From the NCBI RefSeq assembly GCF_013177735.1, contig NZ_WOEZ01000174.1, forward strand, positions 1 through 64,000: a stretch of DNA of 64,000 nt, written 5' to 3'. The stretch comes from Paraburkholderia elongata. GTDB taxonomy: Bacteria; Pseudomonadota; Gammaproteobacteria; Burkholderiales; Burkholderiaceae. A program made the position numbers and the translations under genes. The notes beneath the pieces are model-generated. The model did no database searches and was not told where the DNA came from. It saw nothing but the letters and a program-made list of their open reading frames with translations. Shown here piece after piece: positions 9,770-17,852 of the stretch (position 1 is the stretch's first letter; each line of letters opens with the position of its first letter).

Positions 9770-10660
9770 ATGGCCTTCGAGGATTTCACGCCCTTTCGCG
9801 TTGCCGTGGGCGACGTCGATATTTTCGGAGTGAAGGGCGGGGCAGGGCCGCCCCTTCTGTTATTACACGGCCACCCGCAGTCGCATCTGATTTGGGAGCG
9901 GTGCGCAGCGCAACTGGCGCAGCACTTCACCGTCATTGCCACGGACTTGCGCGGCTACGGCGCCTCGGGCAAACCGCCGAGCGACGCCGACCACACGCCG
10001 TATTCCAAACGCGCGATGGCGGCCGATCAGGTCGCCGTGATGCGCCACTTCGGCTTCGAACGATTCCTGGTGTGCGCACATGATCGCGGCGCCCGGGTTG
10101 CGCACCGAATGGCGCTCGATCATGCCGACGCCGTCGAGCGTTTGATGCTGCTCGACATCGCGCCGACGCTCGCGATGTACGAAGCCACCGACCGCGCCTT
10201 CGCGACGTATTACTTCCATTGGTTCTTCCTGATCCAGCCGGAGCCGCTGCCGGAGACGCTGATCGGAGCGAACCCGGCCGCGTATGTCGATGCGGTGATG
10301 GGGAGCCGTCACGCGGGCCTCGCGCCGTTCGCGCCAGAAGCGCTCGACGCTTATCGCAGCGCGCTGGCGCAACCCGGCGCCGTGCATGCGATGTGCGAGG
10401 ACTACCGGGCGTCGGCGAGCATCGACCTCGAACACGACCGGGCCGACATCGAGCGCGGCCACAAGATCGGCTGTCCGCTGCGTGTGCTGTGGGGCGACAA
10501 GGGGGTGATCGAGAAATGCTTCGACGCGCTGGTGGAATGGCGTCACGTCGCGCGGGACGTGAGCGGGCGTTCATTGTCGTGCGGGCATTACATTCCTGAA
10601 GAGGCGTCGGACGAACTGGTCGCGGAAATGCTGTCGTTCTTCGAAGCGGTCGAACAGTAA
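9770..10660 (+). CDS. Alpha/beta hydrolase, fluoroacetate/haloacetate dehalogenase-like
   Basis: 296 residues from the ATG at 9770. It is an alpha/beta hydrolase with oxyanion motif LLLHGHP near residue 33. The full residue set known from fluoroacetate dehalogenases appears in order: nucleophile Asp105 in HDRGAR, carboxylate-binding Arg106 and Arg109, Asp129, the halide-pocket pair His150-Trp151, Tyr212 and the catalytic His273 in CGHYIPEE. In that family Asp displaces halide from haloacetate and His activates water. The equivalents are recalled from the Rhodopseudomonas/Burkholderia enzymes and the alignment was made by eye. Epoxide hydrolase is the main alternative. It is a single-gene unit converging on an lrp-type gene. 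Confidence 0.85.
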   Translation: MAFEDFTPFRVAVGDVDIFGVKGGAGPPLLLLHGHPQSHLIWERCAAQLAQHFTVIATDLRGYGASGKPPSDADHTPYSKRAMAADQVAVMRHFGFERFLVCAHDRGARVAHRMALDHADAVERLMLLDIAPTLAMYEATDRAFATYYFHWFFLIQPEPLPETLIGANPAAYVDAVMGSRHAGLAPFAPEALDAYRSALAQPGAVHAMCEDYRASASIDLEHDRADIERGHKIGCPLRVLWGDKGVIEKCFDALVEWRHVARDVSGRSLSCGHYIPEEASDELVAEMLSFFEAVEQ

Positions 10661-10737
10661 GTGGCTTTGTTCATCCGCAATGCGGCCGCCATTCGCTCAG
10701 GCGTGAGGTGACGCGGCCGCGCGGCCGCGCGTTTCGC

Positions 10738-11208
10738 TCAGCCTAACGGCGGCAAGCGGCGCGCGACCGGCGTCGACTTGACGATGGCGGTGCTGGTCTC
10801 CGCGCGCTCGGTGACTTTCGACAGAATCTCGTCGAGTTGCTCGATTGAATGCAGGTAGAGGCGGCAGATGAAGCAGTCGTCGCCCGTCACCTTGTCGCAT
10901 TCGACAAACTCCGGAATCCGCCGGATCACGTCTTCCACCAGATGCAACTGCCCGGGCAAGGGCTTCACGCGCACGATTGCCTGCAACGTGAAGCCAAGTG
11001 CGCGCGGATCGATCTGCACTGTGAAGCGCTCGATCACGCCTTGCGCTTCGAGCCTTCGGACGCGCTCCGCCGTACTCGGCGCCGAAAGGCCAACCAGACG
11101 CGCCAGTTCGCTGACCGGCTGGCGGGCGTCCGCCGCCAGCGCGGCGAGCAGCGCGCGGTCGGTTTCATCGAGTGTCGCGGGTGCGGCGGGAGCAAGGCGT
11201 TTGGTCAT
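10738..11208 (-). CDS. Lrp/AsnC-family transcriptional regulator
   Basis: 156 residues from an ATG at 11208, with GAAGG nine bases upstream; a TTG four codons earlier is also possible. The N-terminal helix-turn-helix is about residues 12-60 (DETDRALLAALAADARQPVSEL). The C-terminal RAM ligand domain follows (GFTLQAIVRVKPLPGQL; ECDKVTGDDCFICRLYL). It is divergent from an EamA-type exporter with 114 bp between the start codons. That arrangement is typical of an Lrp protein controlling an amino-acid or metabolite exporter in response to its substrate. Confidence 0.93.
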   Translation of the reverse strand: MTKRLAPAAPATLDETDRALLAALAADARQPVSELARLVGLSAPSTAERVRRLEAQGVIERFTVQIDPRALGFTLQAIVRVKPLPGQLHLVEDVIRRIPEFVECDKVTGDDCFICRLYLHSIEQLDEILSKVTERAETSTAIVKSTPVARRLPPLG

Positions 11209-11306
11209 GATGGCCTTCAAATATTAGGTTCCTTCGCAGGAAGACTTAAGTTTAGCCATGTATTCGGGCGGTTGGATTAATTACACTGCTTCTCATGCAG
11301 GAATCA

Positions 11307-11321
11307 ATTCGAGGATCGAAT
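11307..11321 (+). promoter_or_regulatory. Short inverted repeat over the ribosome-binding site of the exporter gene
   Basis: ATTCGA-GGA-TCGAAT is a perfect 6-bp dyad ending one base before the ATG at 11323. Its centre contains the GAGGAT Shine-Dalgarno sequence. It could be an operator or an RNA element that hides the start. The 3-nt loop makes a stable hairpin possible but weak. Confidence 0.35.
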
Positions 11322-11322
11322 C

Positions 11323-12222
11323 ATGGCGTCAAATGAGATTCGCCGCGGCGCGGCGGAAATGACCATGGCCATGCTGATGTCCGGCACCATCGGCTGGCTG
11401 GTGGTGTCGTCGCAGCAGAGCCCGTTCAATGTGGTGTTCTTTCGCTGCATCTTCGGCGGCGCGACGCTGGCCCTCGTGTGCGCCGTGCTCGGCCTGTTCA
11501 GGCGCAAGCTCTTTTCGTGGAAGATGCTCGGCCTCGCGCTCCTCGGCGGCGCGGCTATCGTGATCAACTGGGTGTTGCTGTTCGCGGCCTATTCGCGCGC
11601 CTCGATTTCGATGGCAACCGCCGTCTACAACACGCAGCCGTTCATGCTGGTCGCGCTCGGCGCGCTGGTGTTCCGCGAGCGCATCGGCGCGTCGACGGTC
11701 GCCTGGCTGGTGGTCGCGTTTGTCGGTCTCGTGTTCGTGGTGAAGGTCGAGCCGGCGGTGTTGGCGGTGCCGGGCCAGTATCTGGTCGGTGTCGCCTATG
11801 CCGTGGGCGCGGCGGCGATGTATGCGGTCTCGTCGATCATTACCAAGCGCCTGAAGGGCACGCCGCCGCATCTGATTGCATTGATCCAGGTGTCGCTCGG
11901 CGTCGTAATGCTGGCGCCGTTCGTGCGCTTCGATGCGCTGCCGACTAGCGGCGTGCAGTGGCTCGAATTGATCGTGCTCGGGGTGGTCAATACGGGGCTC
12001 ATGTATGTGCTGCTCTACGGGGCGATCCAGAAGCTGCCGACCTCGATGACCGGTGCGTTGTCGTTCATCTATCCGGTGGTGGCGATCATCGTCGACCGGG
12101 TCGCGTTCGGGCAGACGCTCGCGTGGATTCAGGTGCTCGGTGCAGTGCTGATCCTGGTCGCGGCCGCCGGCGTGAATCTCGGCTGGCGGATCGTGCCGCA
12201 GAAACGTCTGTCCTCGACCTGA
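11323..12222 (+). CDS. EamA/DMT-family metabolite exporter
   Basis: 299 residues with about ten transmembrane helices in two repeated five-helix EamA halves (first half up to about 140, second from about 150, beginning YLVGVAYAVGAAAMYAVSSI). GAGGAT lies before the ATG. DMT exporters of this type export amino acids or related metabolites across the inner membrane; the substrate is not visible. The divergent Lrp-type gene is the likely regulator. Confidence 0.92.
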   Translation: MASNEIRRGAAEMTMAMLMSGTIGWLVVSSQQSPFNVVFFRCIFGGATLALVCAVLGLFRRKLFSWKMLGLALLGGAAIVINWVLLFAAYSRASISMATAVYNTQPFMLVALGALVFRERIGASTVAWLVVAFVGLVFVVKVEPAVLAVPGQYLVGVAYAVGAAAMYAVSSIITKRLKGTPPHLIALIQVSLGVVMLAPFVRFDALPTSGVQWLELIVLGVVNTGLMYVLLYGAIQKLPTSMTGALSFIYPVVAIIVDRVAFGQTLAWIQVLGAVLILVAAAGVNLGWRIVPQKRLSST

Positions 12223-12569
12223 TGTAATGACTGCGGTGCCGATCCATTAACCAATGATCGTACGGAATCCGGAGCAACCGGGGCGCCGCATTGTTCATAT
12301 AGACGGACCAATGACGCCGAACTCGTGCGACTACGAGGCTTCGTAGCGCGGTCTGTATGCGTGTTTAAAAGGCGGCGTCAAGCTTCTGTAGGGAAATCAC
12401 TGATGCGGTCGAAAAACCGGCACGCGTATCATTCATAGCGACGCTGATCACGTCCGACAGAATTTCCGCCGCTCGCCATGATGGTCGAGCGGTTTTCTTT
12501 TTGTGGCGACGGTTTTGGTGTTTTGCGTGTGGTGCGCGGCTTACCGCCCGACCGCCTGTCCCGCGCGCG
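12223..12569. other. Intergenic region after the exporter gene
   Basis: 347 bp without a convincing gene. It ends with a plus-strand terminator about 250 bp after the exporter stop. Either the exporter mRNA has a long 3' end or a small RNA is made from this region; I cannot tell which. Confidence 0.5.
12469..12502 (+). terminator. Rho-independent terminator
   Basis: CCGCTCG (12469-12475) pairs with CGAGCGG (12486-12492) around a 10-nt loop, followed by TTTTCTTTTT. It faces rightwards, against the convergent MBL gene that ends at 12570. Confidence 0.75.
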
Positions 12570-13488
12570 TCACGCCTGGCGCGCGACGATGCGTTCGCCA
12601 TCGATTTCCAACGGCCCGTTCCTCGCGGCCAGCTCCTCGACGGTCGTGTGCACCAACGTGGACCATTCGCCGCGCGGCTTGAGCATCGACGCTGCGGCGC
12701 GCATCACGGCGGCGTCGTCGAGCATCCGCAGCAAGGTGTCGAAGTTCATCGCGCGAACTTCGAGCAGCTTGAACACGATCAACACCTTCAACGCATTTTT
12801 CGCATTACGTGCCGGATCGGCGCGTAGCCACGCGACGCGCGAAAACGCCCGTTCAAGCGCCTCTTCGACATTCGTGAAGGGTGCTCCATGGCCGGGAATC
12901 ACGAGCCGCACATCGAGCTTCGCGATGGCTTCGAGGACCGCCTGTTCTTCGGCGAAACCGCTTTCACCTTCCAGTTCGGGAAAGATCACGCCAAAGCCGT
13001 TTTCCCACAGCGCGTCTGCGCTGATCAGGATACGTTCGTCCGCGCAATACAGCATCAACGAATGCGGATCGTGACCCGGCGCGCCGAGCACTTGCCAGTC
13101 AAGCGCGCCGAGCCGCAGTTGCGCGCCGGGCGCGATCGTCTCGGTGAAGGTGAAGCGCTCGCAGCGCTGGCCGGTGGCGCGAAACGTCAGACGGGTTTCG
13201 TCCCAGTTGCGTACCGCGTCGGCTTCGGATGCGGGAATCGCGGTACGGCACGGCCACGTCGACTGCAATAGCGCGTTGCCGCCGCAGTGATCCGAATGCA
13301 GATGCGTGTTGACGATCAGATCGAGCGGTCGCGCGCCGAGCGTTTGCTTCACCAGCGCCATGGTTTGCGGTGCGTGCGTCGCGTAACCGGTATCGACGAG
13401 CGCGGCACACATGTCGTCGACCAGCAGCACGTTGTTCGACGAGCCAGCCACGTTCGAAGACTCGGATCGATTCCGGTAGCGTGATCAT
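12570..13488 (-). pseudogene. MBL-fold metallo-hydrolase with an apparent N-terminal frameshift
   Basis: The upstream gene's TGA overlaps the ATG at 13488 (ATGA), which marks the expected start. From it the protein reads MITLPESIRVFERGWL and then leaves frame near 13441-13445. The body of the protein continues in another frame as SSNNVLLVDD, so about two bases (a CTC TCG reading) seem to be missing. The body has metal ligands THLHSDHCGG, GAPGHDPHS, the SADAL strand and IPGHGAPF, as in glyoxalase-II-like hydrolases. A GTG at 13451 would give a 293-residue protein without the first strand. It may be a real mutation, a sequencing error or a reinitiating gene. The function is unknown. It is the last gene of the HMG-CoA-lyase operon. 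Confidence 0.7.
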
Positions 13489-13994
13489 GGTGCGCTTGAG
13501 TCCGCGCTTGCATTCGCGCTTGTGTCAGAGTTTGTATCCGCGCATGAATTCGCCGACGCTTCGGGTTTCGGCATCACGAGAATTGTCGACGTGCCGATCA
13601 ACACGATGTCGCCACGCTGATTCACCACGCTCCCTTCGAGATGCGTCAGATCGCCGTTCAGACTCGGCTTCCAGTAAGCGTCGCGCACGCGCCAGGTGAT
13701 CGTCAGCGTATCGTTCGCGTGGACTGCTTTCTTCAGCTTGATATCGAACTCGAGTCCGAGCGGCTGCGCGTAGGTCGAGAAATGCGTGGCCAGCAGCGCC
13801 ATGAAATACGCAGTGGGTTGCGTGCCGGACGCGATCAACCCGCCGAAGCGGCTTTGCGCGGCATAGGCGTCGTCGTGATGCAGCGGATTGAAGTCGTTGG
13901 CGAGCGTGGCGAACGATTTCACCGATTCCGCCGATAGTTCGAGCGTCGAGCTGAACGTCTCGCCGACCGTCACGACGCGCGGCGCGGCGTTCAT
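13485..13994 (-). CDS. MaoC-family (hot-dog fold) dehydratase
   Basis: 169 residues from the ATG at 13994, which overlaps the DUF1289 stop by 4 bp. The hot-dog fold is evident. The hydratase-like signature is FATLANDFNPLHHDDAYAAQSRFGGLIASG, in which the Asp and His are the catalytic pair of R-specific enoyl-CoA hydratases. The last 26 residues are a low-complexity Ala/Ser/Asp tail that is probably disordered. Family members hydrate enoyl-CoA thioesters; the precise substrate is unknown. The gene sits in a tightly packed operon with HMG-CoA lyase. Confidence 0.88.
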   Translation of the reverse strand: MNAAPRVVTVGETFSSTLELSAESVKSFATLANDFNPLHHDDAYAAQSRFGGLIASGTQPTAYFMALLATHFSTYAQPLGLEFDIKLKKAVHANDTLTITWRVRDAYWKPSLNGDLTHLEGSVVNQRGDIVLIGTSTILVMPKPEASANSCADTNSDTSANASADSSAP

Positions 13995-14218
13995 CGCTGC
14001 CCCTTTGCCTGCTTTGCCATGAACTCGGCGTGGCGCTCCTCGATCGCGTCCCAGACCGCGCGTTTCGCGTCGTCGTCGAACAACGACCAGCCGGCGATTT
14101 CGTCGATTGTGCGCAAGCAGCCTTCGCACCAACCGGTCGAGGCGTCCATCTTGCACACGCTGATGCAGGGTGACGGCACGGCAGCCTCGTCGTCTTCGTT
14201 ATCGATGCCCGCTGTCAT
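13991..14218 (-). CDS. DUF1289 small cysteine-motif protein
   Basis: 75 residues. It carries the DUF1289 pattern PCISVCKMD, then GWCEGCLRT and DEIAGW: four cysteines in two pairs, consistent with metal or cluster binding. The family function is unknown. It overlaps the MaoC gene by 4 bp and starts 4 bp after the YbaK-like gene ends, so it is translated in the same operon. Confidence 0.9.
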   Translation of the reverse strand: MTAGIDNEDDEAAVPSPCISVCKMDASTGWCEGCLRTIDEIAGWSLFDDDAKRAVWDAIEERHAEFMAKQAKGQR

Positions 14219-14222
14219 CGCT

Positions 14223-14744
14223 TCACGCCGTCTCGCGCAGCGCCACGTCGATCACCGGCGCGCCCGTCAGCGCAATCAGTTCCTGCGCGGTCAGATTGAA
14301 CACCGCATGCGGATGACCCGCAGCGGCCCACAGGCTGTCGAGTTCCAACAGATCGGCATCGATCAGCGTGACGGGCTCCGTGGCGTGGCCGATCGGGCAC
14401 ACACCGCCGATCGCATAACCGGTTTTCTCGCGGACGAACTTTGCATCCGCACGGCCGATCTCGCCGACTTGCGCCGCGACCTTCTTTTCGTCGACGCGAT
14501 TCGCTCCGCTCGCGACCACCAGTACCGGTGCGTCGTCTTCGCGGCGGCGAAACAGGATCGACTTGGCGATCTGCGCAACCGAGCAGCCGAGGCCGGTGGC
14601 GGCTTCGGCGGAAGTCTTGCCGGTTCCCGGCAGCATCACGATCCGGCCCGCGTGGCCGCGTTCACGCAACAACTGTGCGACGCGGCGCGCCGCGTCGGGC
14701 AACGCTGCGAGATCATCGGATTCGAGAGAAGCGTGGTCCGTCAT
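14223..14744 (-). CDS. YbaK/EbsC-family aminoacyl-tRNA deacylase
   Basis: 173 residues from the ATG at 14744, with AGGACA upstream. It has the YbaK fold: AQIAKSILFRRREDDAPVLVV, with the conserved Lys of the editing domain, then GYAIGGVCPIGH. Family members remove wrongly attached amino acids from tRNA in trans. It shares an operon with HMG-CoA lyase, whose stop lies 29 bp upstream of this start. Confidence 0.88.
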   Translation of the reverse strand: MTDHASLESDDLAALPDAARRVAQLLRERGHAGRIVMLPGTGKTSAEAATGLGCSVAQIAKSILFRRREDDAPVLVVASGANRVDEKKVAAQVGEIGRADAKFVREKTGYAIGGVCPIGHATEPVTLIDADLLELDSLWAAAGHPHAVFNLTAQELIALTGAPVIDVALRETA

Positions 14745-14773
14745 CGTTCTATGTCCTGAATGGATTGCGAGAG

Positions 14774-15700
14774 TCAAACGCAGTTGGCCTGTTCGCTGCG
14801 CGCTTTGGCAAGCAACGCCTTGCCGGCGCGCGAGACGTTAGGCTTGCCAATCGACGTCGAAATGAAATCGCCGATCGCGACGACTTGCGCGAGATCGATG
14901 CCGGTCTCGATGCCGAGGCCGTTCATCAGATACAGCACGTCTTCGGTTGCGACGTTACCGGTTGCGCCCTTCGCATACGGGCAGCCGCCGAGCCCTGACA
15001 CTGAAGCGTGATAGATCTCGATGCCTTCCTGCAACGCGGCGTAAATGTTCGCGAGCGCCTGACCGTAGGTGTCGTGGAAGTGCCCCGACAGACGTTCGCG
15101 CGGGAACACCTTGGTGACTGCCTCGAACACTTCGCGCGTGCGCTTCGGCGTACCGACGCCGATCGTATCCGCGATATCGATCTCGTCGCAACCGAGCGCC
15201 GCGAAACGTTCGACCACATCGACTACCGATTCCACCGGCACTTCGCCTTGATACGGACATCCGAGCGCACACGACACGCTGCCGCGAATTCGCAAGCCAT
15301 GATCCTTCGCCGCCTGCGCGACCGGCGCGAATCGACCGATGCTTTCCGCGATGCTGCAATTGATGTTCTTCTGCGAGAACGCTTCGCTGGCCGCACCGAA
15401 GATCACGATCTCATCCGCGCGCGCGGCCAGCGCACCTTCGAAACCGCGCAGGTTCGGCGTCAGCACCGAGTAGATCGTACCGGCCCGGCGCTCGATGCCG
15501 GCCATGACATCGGCGCCGTCGGCCATCTGCGGCACCCATTTCGGCGATACGAACGACGCTGCTTCGACGTTGCGAAAGCCCGCCGCCGACAAGCGGTTGA
15601 TCAACTCGATCTTGATCGCGGTGGGGACGAATTCTTTCTCGTTCTGCAGTCCGTCACGCGGACCGACTTCGACGATTTTGACGTGTTGGGGCAAGGCCAT
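14774..15700 (-). CDS. mvaB: Hydroxymethylglutaryl-CoA lyase
   Basis: 308 residues. It is a TIM-barrel lyase of the DRE family with VGPRDGLQNE near residue 12 (metal Asp and catalytic Arg) and the HMG-CoA lyase signature SVSGLGGCPYAKGATGN around the active-site Cys. It cleaves HMG-CoA to acetyl-CoA and acetoacetate, the last step of leucine catabolism. It is the first gene of a minus-strand operon with the YbaK-like, DUF1289, MaoC and MBL genes. The rest of a leucine pathway is not beside it. Confidence 0.93.
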   Translation of the reverse strand: MALPQHVKIVEVGPRDGLQNEKEFVPTAIKIELINRLSAAGFRNVEAASFVSPKWVPQMADGADVMAGIERRAGTIYSVLTPNLRGFEGALAARADEIVIFGAASEAFSQKNINCSIAESIGRFAPVAQAAKDHGLRIRGSVSCALGCPYQGEVPVESVVDVVERFAALGCDEIDIADTIGVGTPKRTREVFEAVTKVFPRERLSGHFHDTYGQALANIYAALQEGIEIYHASVSGLGGCPYAKGATGNVATEDVLYLMNGLGIETGIDLAQVVAIGDFISTSIGKPNVSRAGKALLAKARSEQANCV

Positions 15701-15794
15701 GATGTGTCTCCTGCCGCGCGTGGCGGCGCTCTTTCAGTTGCTCAGGTGGATTCGATGGTGGTGTTCAAAACCCGTGCTCGATATTTGCATTCAT

Positions 15795-15819
15795 TCAGTA
15801 TCCACGCTCAGTATCCACG
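15795..15819. repeat. 12-bp tandem duplication over the stop of the reductase gene
   Basis: TCAGTATCCACG occurs at 15795-15806 and again at 15808-15819, with a 13-bp period. On the minus strand the second copy encodes the last residues and the TGA of the downstream-facing reductase gene. It looks like a small slippage duplication. Confidence 0.8.
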
Positions 15820-16749
15820 TTCAATATCGACCACGCCGCCCACCGTTTCGCCGCGCATCAGCGCCGCCATTTTTCGTGCGACTTGCGCGACGCTCTCTTC
15901 GCGCAAGGTGAGCGCGGACATGTGCGGCGTAATCGTGATGCGCGGCTCCTGCCAGAACAGATGATCGGGCGGCAACGGTTCCTCGCGGAACACGTCCAGC
16001 GTCGCGGCGGCGAGCTGGCCGCTTGCGAGCGCTTCGAGCAGATCCTGTTCGACCAGATGACCGCCACGTGCGACGTTGATCAGATACGCACCCTTCGCGA
16101 GCCTGGAAAAGGTGCGCTTGCTCAGCACGTCGCCCGTATCCGGCGTATGCGGCAGCAGATTCACCAGCACTTTCACGCCGTCGAGAAATGCATCGAATTG
16201 CGCTTCACCGGCGAAGGCCGTGATGCCCTCGATTTGCCGCGCACTACGACTATAGCCGCGCACCGGCATCCCGAACGACGCGACCGTTTGCGCGACCTGC
16301 GCACCGAGTACGCCGAGGCCGAGCACGCCAACCGTGAAGGTCTCGCGTGGATGCGGATCGAGGACTTCCCAGCGGTGCTCGCTTTGCAGCGTCTGGTATT
16401 CGTCGAAACGGCGCAGGTAGCGCAGCACGGCATGCGTCACATATTCGGCCATCTGCAGGACCATGCCGGTGTCTTCGAGCCGGATCAACTGGGCATCGCG
16501 CGGCAGGGTACCGGGTTGCTCGTGTTCCAGCGCGAGGATCGCATCGACGCCCGCGCCGAGGTTGAAGATCGCGCGCAGATCGTCGCGGCCGGCCAGCATC
16601 TCACGCGGCGGGCGCCACACGACCGCGAAATCGGCTGGGCCGGAGTCGCCCGTCTGCCATTCGCGCAGTTCGGCTTCCGGCAGCGCGCGGGCGAAGTCGT
16701 GGAGCCACGCGGCGGCGTCGGCATGCGGCATGTAGAAGAGGATTTTCAT
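15808..16749 (-). CDS. ghrA: Glyoxylate/hydroxypyruvate reductase A-like D-2-hydroxyacid dehydrogenase
   Basis: 313 residues starting MKILFYMPHADAAAWLHDF. The Rossmann motif GVLGLGVLGAQVAQ is near residue 150. The catalytic Arg lies in NVARGGHLVE, the Glu in FREEPLPPDH, and the His in ITPHMSALT. It reduces glyoxylate and hydroxypyruvate with NADPH in family members such as E. coli GhrA. The ATG at 16749 is preferred because the family begins there. It is followed after 107 bp by HMG-CoA lyase in the same direction and may be co-transcribed. The last codons lie in a small tandem repeat. Confidence 0.88.
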   Translation of the reverse strand: MKILFYMPHADAAAWLHDFARALPEAELREWQTGDSGPADFAVVWRPPREMLAGRDDLRAIFNLGAGVDAILALEHEQPGTLPRDAQLIRLEDTGMVLQMAEYVTHAVLRYLRRFDEYQTLQSEHRWEVLDPHPRETFTVGVLGLGVLGAQVAQTVASFGMPVRGYSRSARQIEGITAFAGEAQFDAFLDGVKVLVNLLPHTPDTGDVLSKRTFSRLAKGAYLINVARGGHLVEQDLLEALASGQLAAATLDVFREEPLPPDHLFWQEPRITITPHMSALTLREESVAQVARKMAALMRGETVGGVVDIERGY

Positions 16750-17143
16750 ACGGTCCGGAAGGCGCGTGCGTTGTCGAGTCTGATGGCGGGAAAGGCCCGG
16801 TAGAGCGGTTGCAACGCCCACGATGCTTCAGACGACGCTAGCGGCATGGGGCCTCCTCCTTTTATGGATAGGCTTCATTCTACTTTTTCGACGCGGATCG
16901 CGTGCGTTCGCGCACGGGCGTGCGGTTTTGGCCCGAACTTCTGGCTCGGCCACGCTCCTTGGCGTGGCTTGCATTGAGCCACGGGCCACGGCAATGGCAA
17001 GGACTACGGCAAGGGCAACGGCAAGCCCGCGCGAAGCGATTTGGCCGTGCATTTACCCCATAAACAAAGCACAAAAACTTGGTTCGCCCTTGCGGCGCCA
17101 GGCGGGACAATCACTTTCCGGATTCCGGCAGCGAGGGACTGAC
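16750..17143. other. Intergenic region between divergent genes
   Basis: 394 bp. No gene seen. Around 16985-17030 there is a degenerate GGCAA-rich purine stretch in which short GGCAA units recur. Promoters for the flanking divergent genes must lie here, but I could not pick convincing boxes. Confidence 0.5.
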
Positions 17144-17746
17144 ATGCTTTCATGCACCAAATCGACATGGCCGCCGCGGCTCGTCACCGTTCCCGGCCTG
17201 CACGGCAGCGAGGGCGCGCACTGGCAAACATGGCTCGAACGGCAATTCGCGCGCTCGCTGCGCGTCGAACAGGCCGACTGGGATGCCCCGGACGTCGCCG
17301 TCTGGGCGAAGTCGCTGCGCGATCTGCTCGCGCGCGAACGTGGGCCGTTCGTGCTGGCCGCCCACAGCTTCGGTTGCCTTGCGACTGCGCATGCGTTGCA
17401 GCAGGCCTCGTATGCGAACGATGTGGTCGGCGTGCTGTTCGTCGCGCCTGCGAGTCCGCAGAAATTCGCCTTCGCCGGGCAGTTCGACGCCCGGCGTCTC
17501 GGCGTGCCGTCGATTCTGATCGGCAGCGAAACCGACCCGTGGATGCCGCTCGCCGGTTCGCGCGATCTCGCGCAGCGTTTCGGCAGCGCGTTTGTCAATC
17601 TCGGCGACGCGGGACACATCAACACCGCGGCGGGGTTCGGCCCGTGGCCGCGCGCCAAATATTTCGTCGATACGCTGGTGCATTGCGCGGCGCCATTGCG
17701 CTTTCGTGAGGAGGTGTTCGAGGTCGCGCAGCACGCGTTCGTTTGA
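17144..17746 (+). CDS. RBBP9/YdeN-family serine hydrolase
   Basis: 200 residues from the ATG at 17144, with GAGGGA eight bases before it. It is a small alpha/beta hydrolase: VPGLHGSEGAHWQTWLE at the N-terminus, nucleophile Ser75 in AHSFG, Asp131 in ETDPW, and His158 in GDAGHINTAAGFGPWP. The last motif is characteristic of the RBBP9/YdeN family. Substrates are unknown. It appears monocistronic and lies upstream of the sulfate-binding protein gene. Confidence 0.9.
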   Translation: MLSCTKSTWPPRLVTVPGLHGSEGAHWQTWLERQFARSLRVEQADWDAPDVAVWAKSLRDLLARERGPFVLAAHSFGCLATAHALQQASYANDVVGVLFVAPASPQKFAFAGQFDARRLGVPSILIGSETDPWMPLAGSRDLAQRFGSAFVNLGDAGHINTAAGFGPWPRAKYFVDTLVHCAAPLRFREEVFEVAQHAFV

Positions 17747-17852
17747 GCGCCCAATTGAGCACGAGTGACCTAGTAAGCGATCCGTTAGAATCCCGCTTCA
17801 CGCTGCACGCTTGTGCGGCCACAGATTTTCATCATCGACAGGCGGGGACAAG

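Noticed and set aside
12469..12502. Terminator as proof of a small RNA gene
   Set aside because: The hairpin is real, but no promoter could be located, and the exporter mRNA may simply extend to it.
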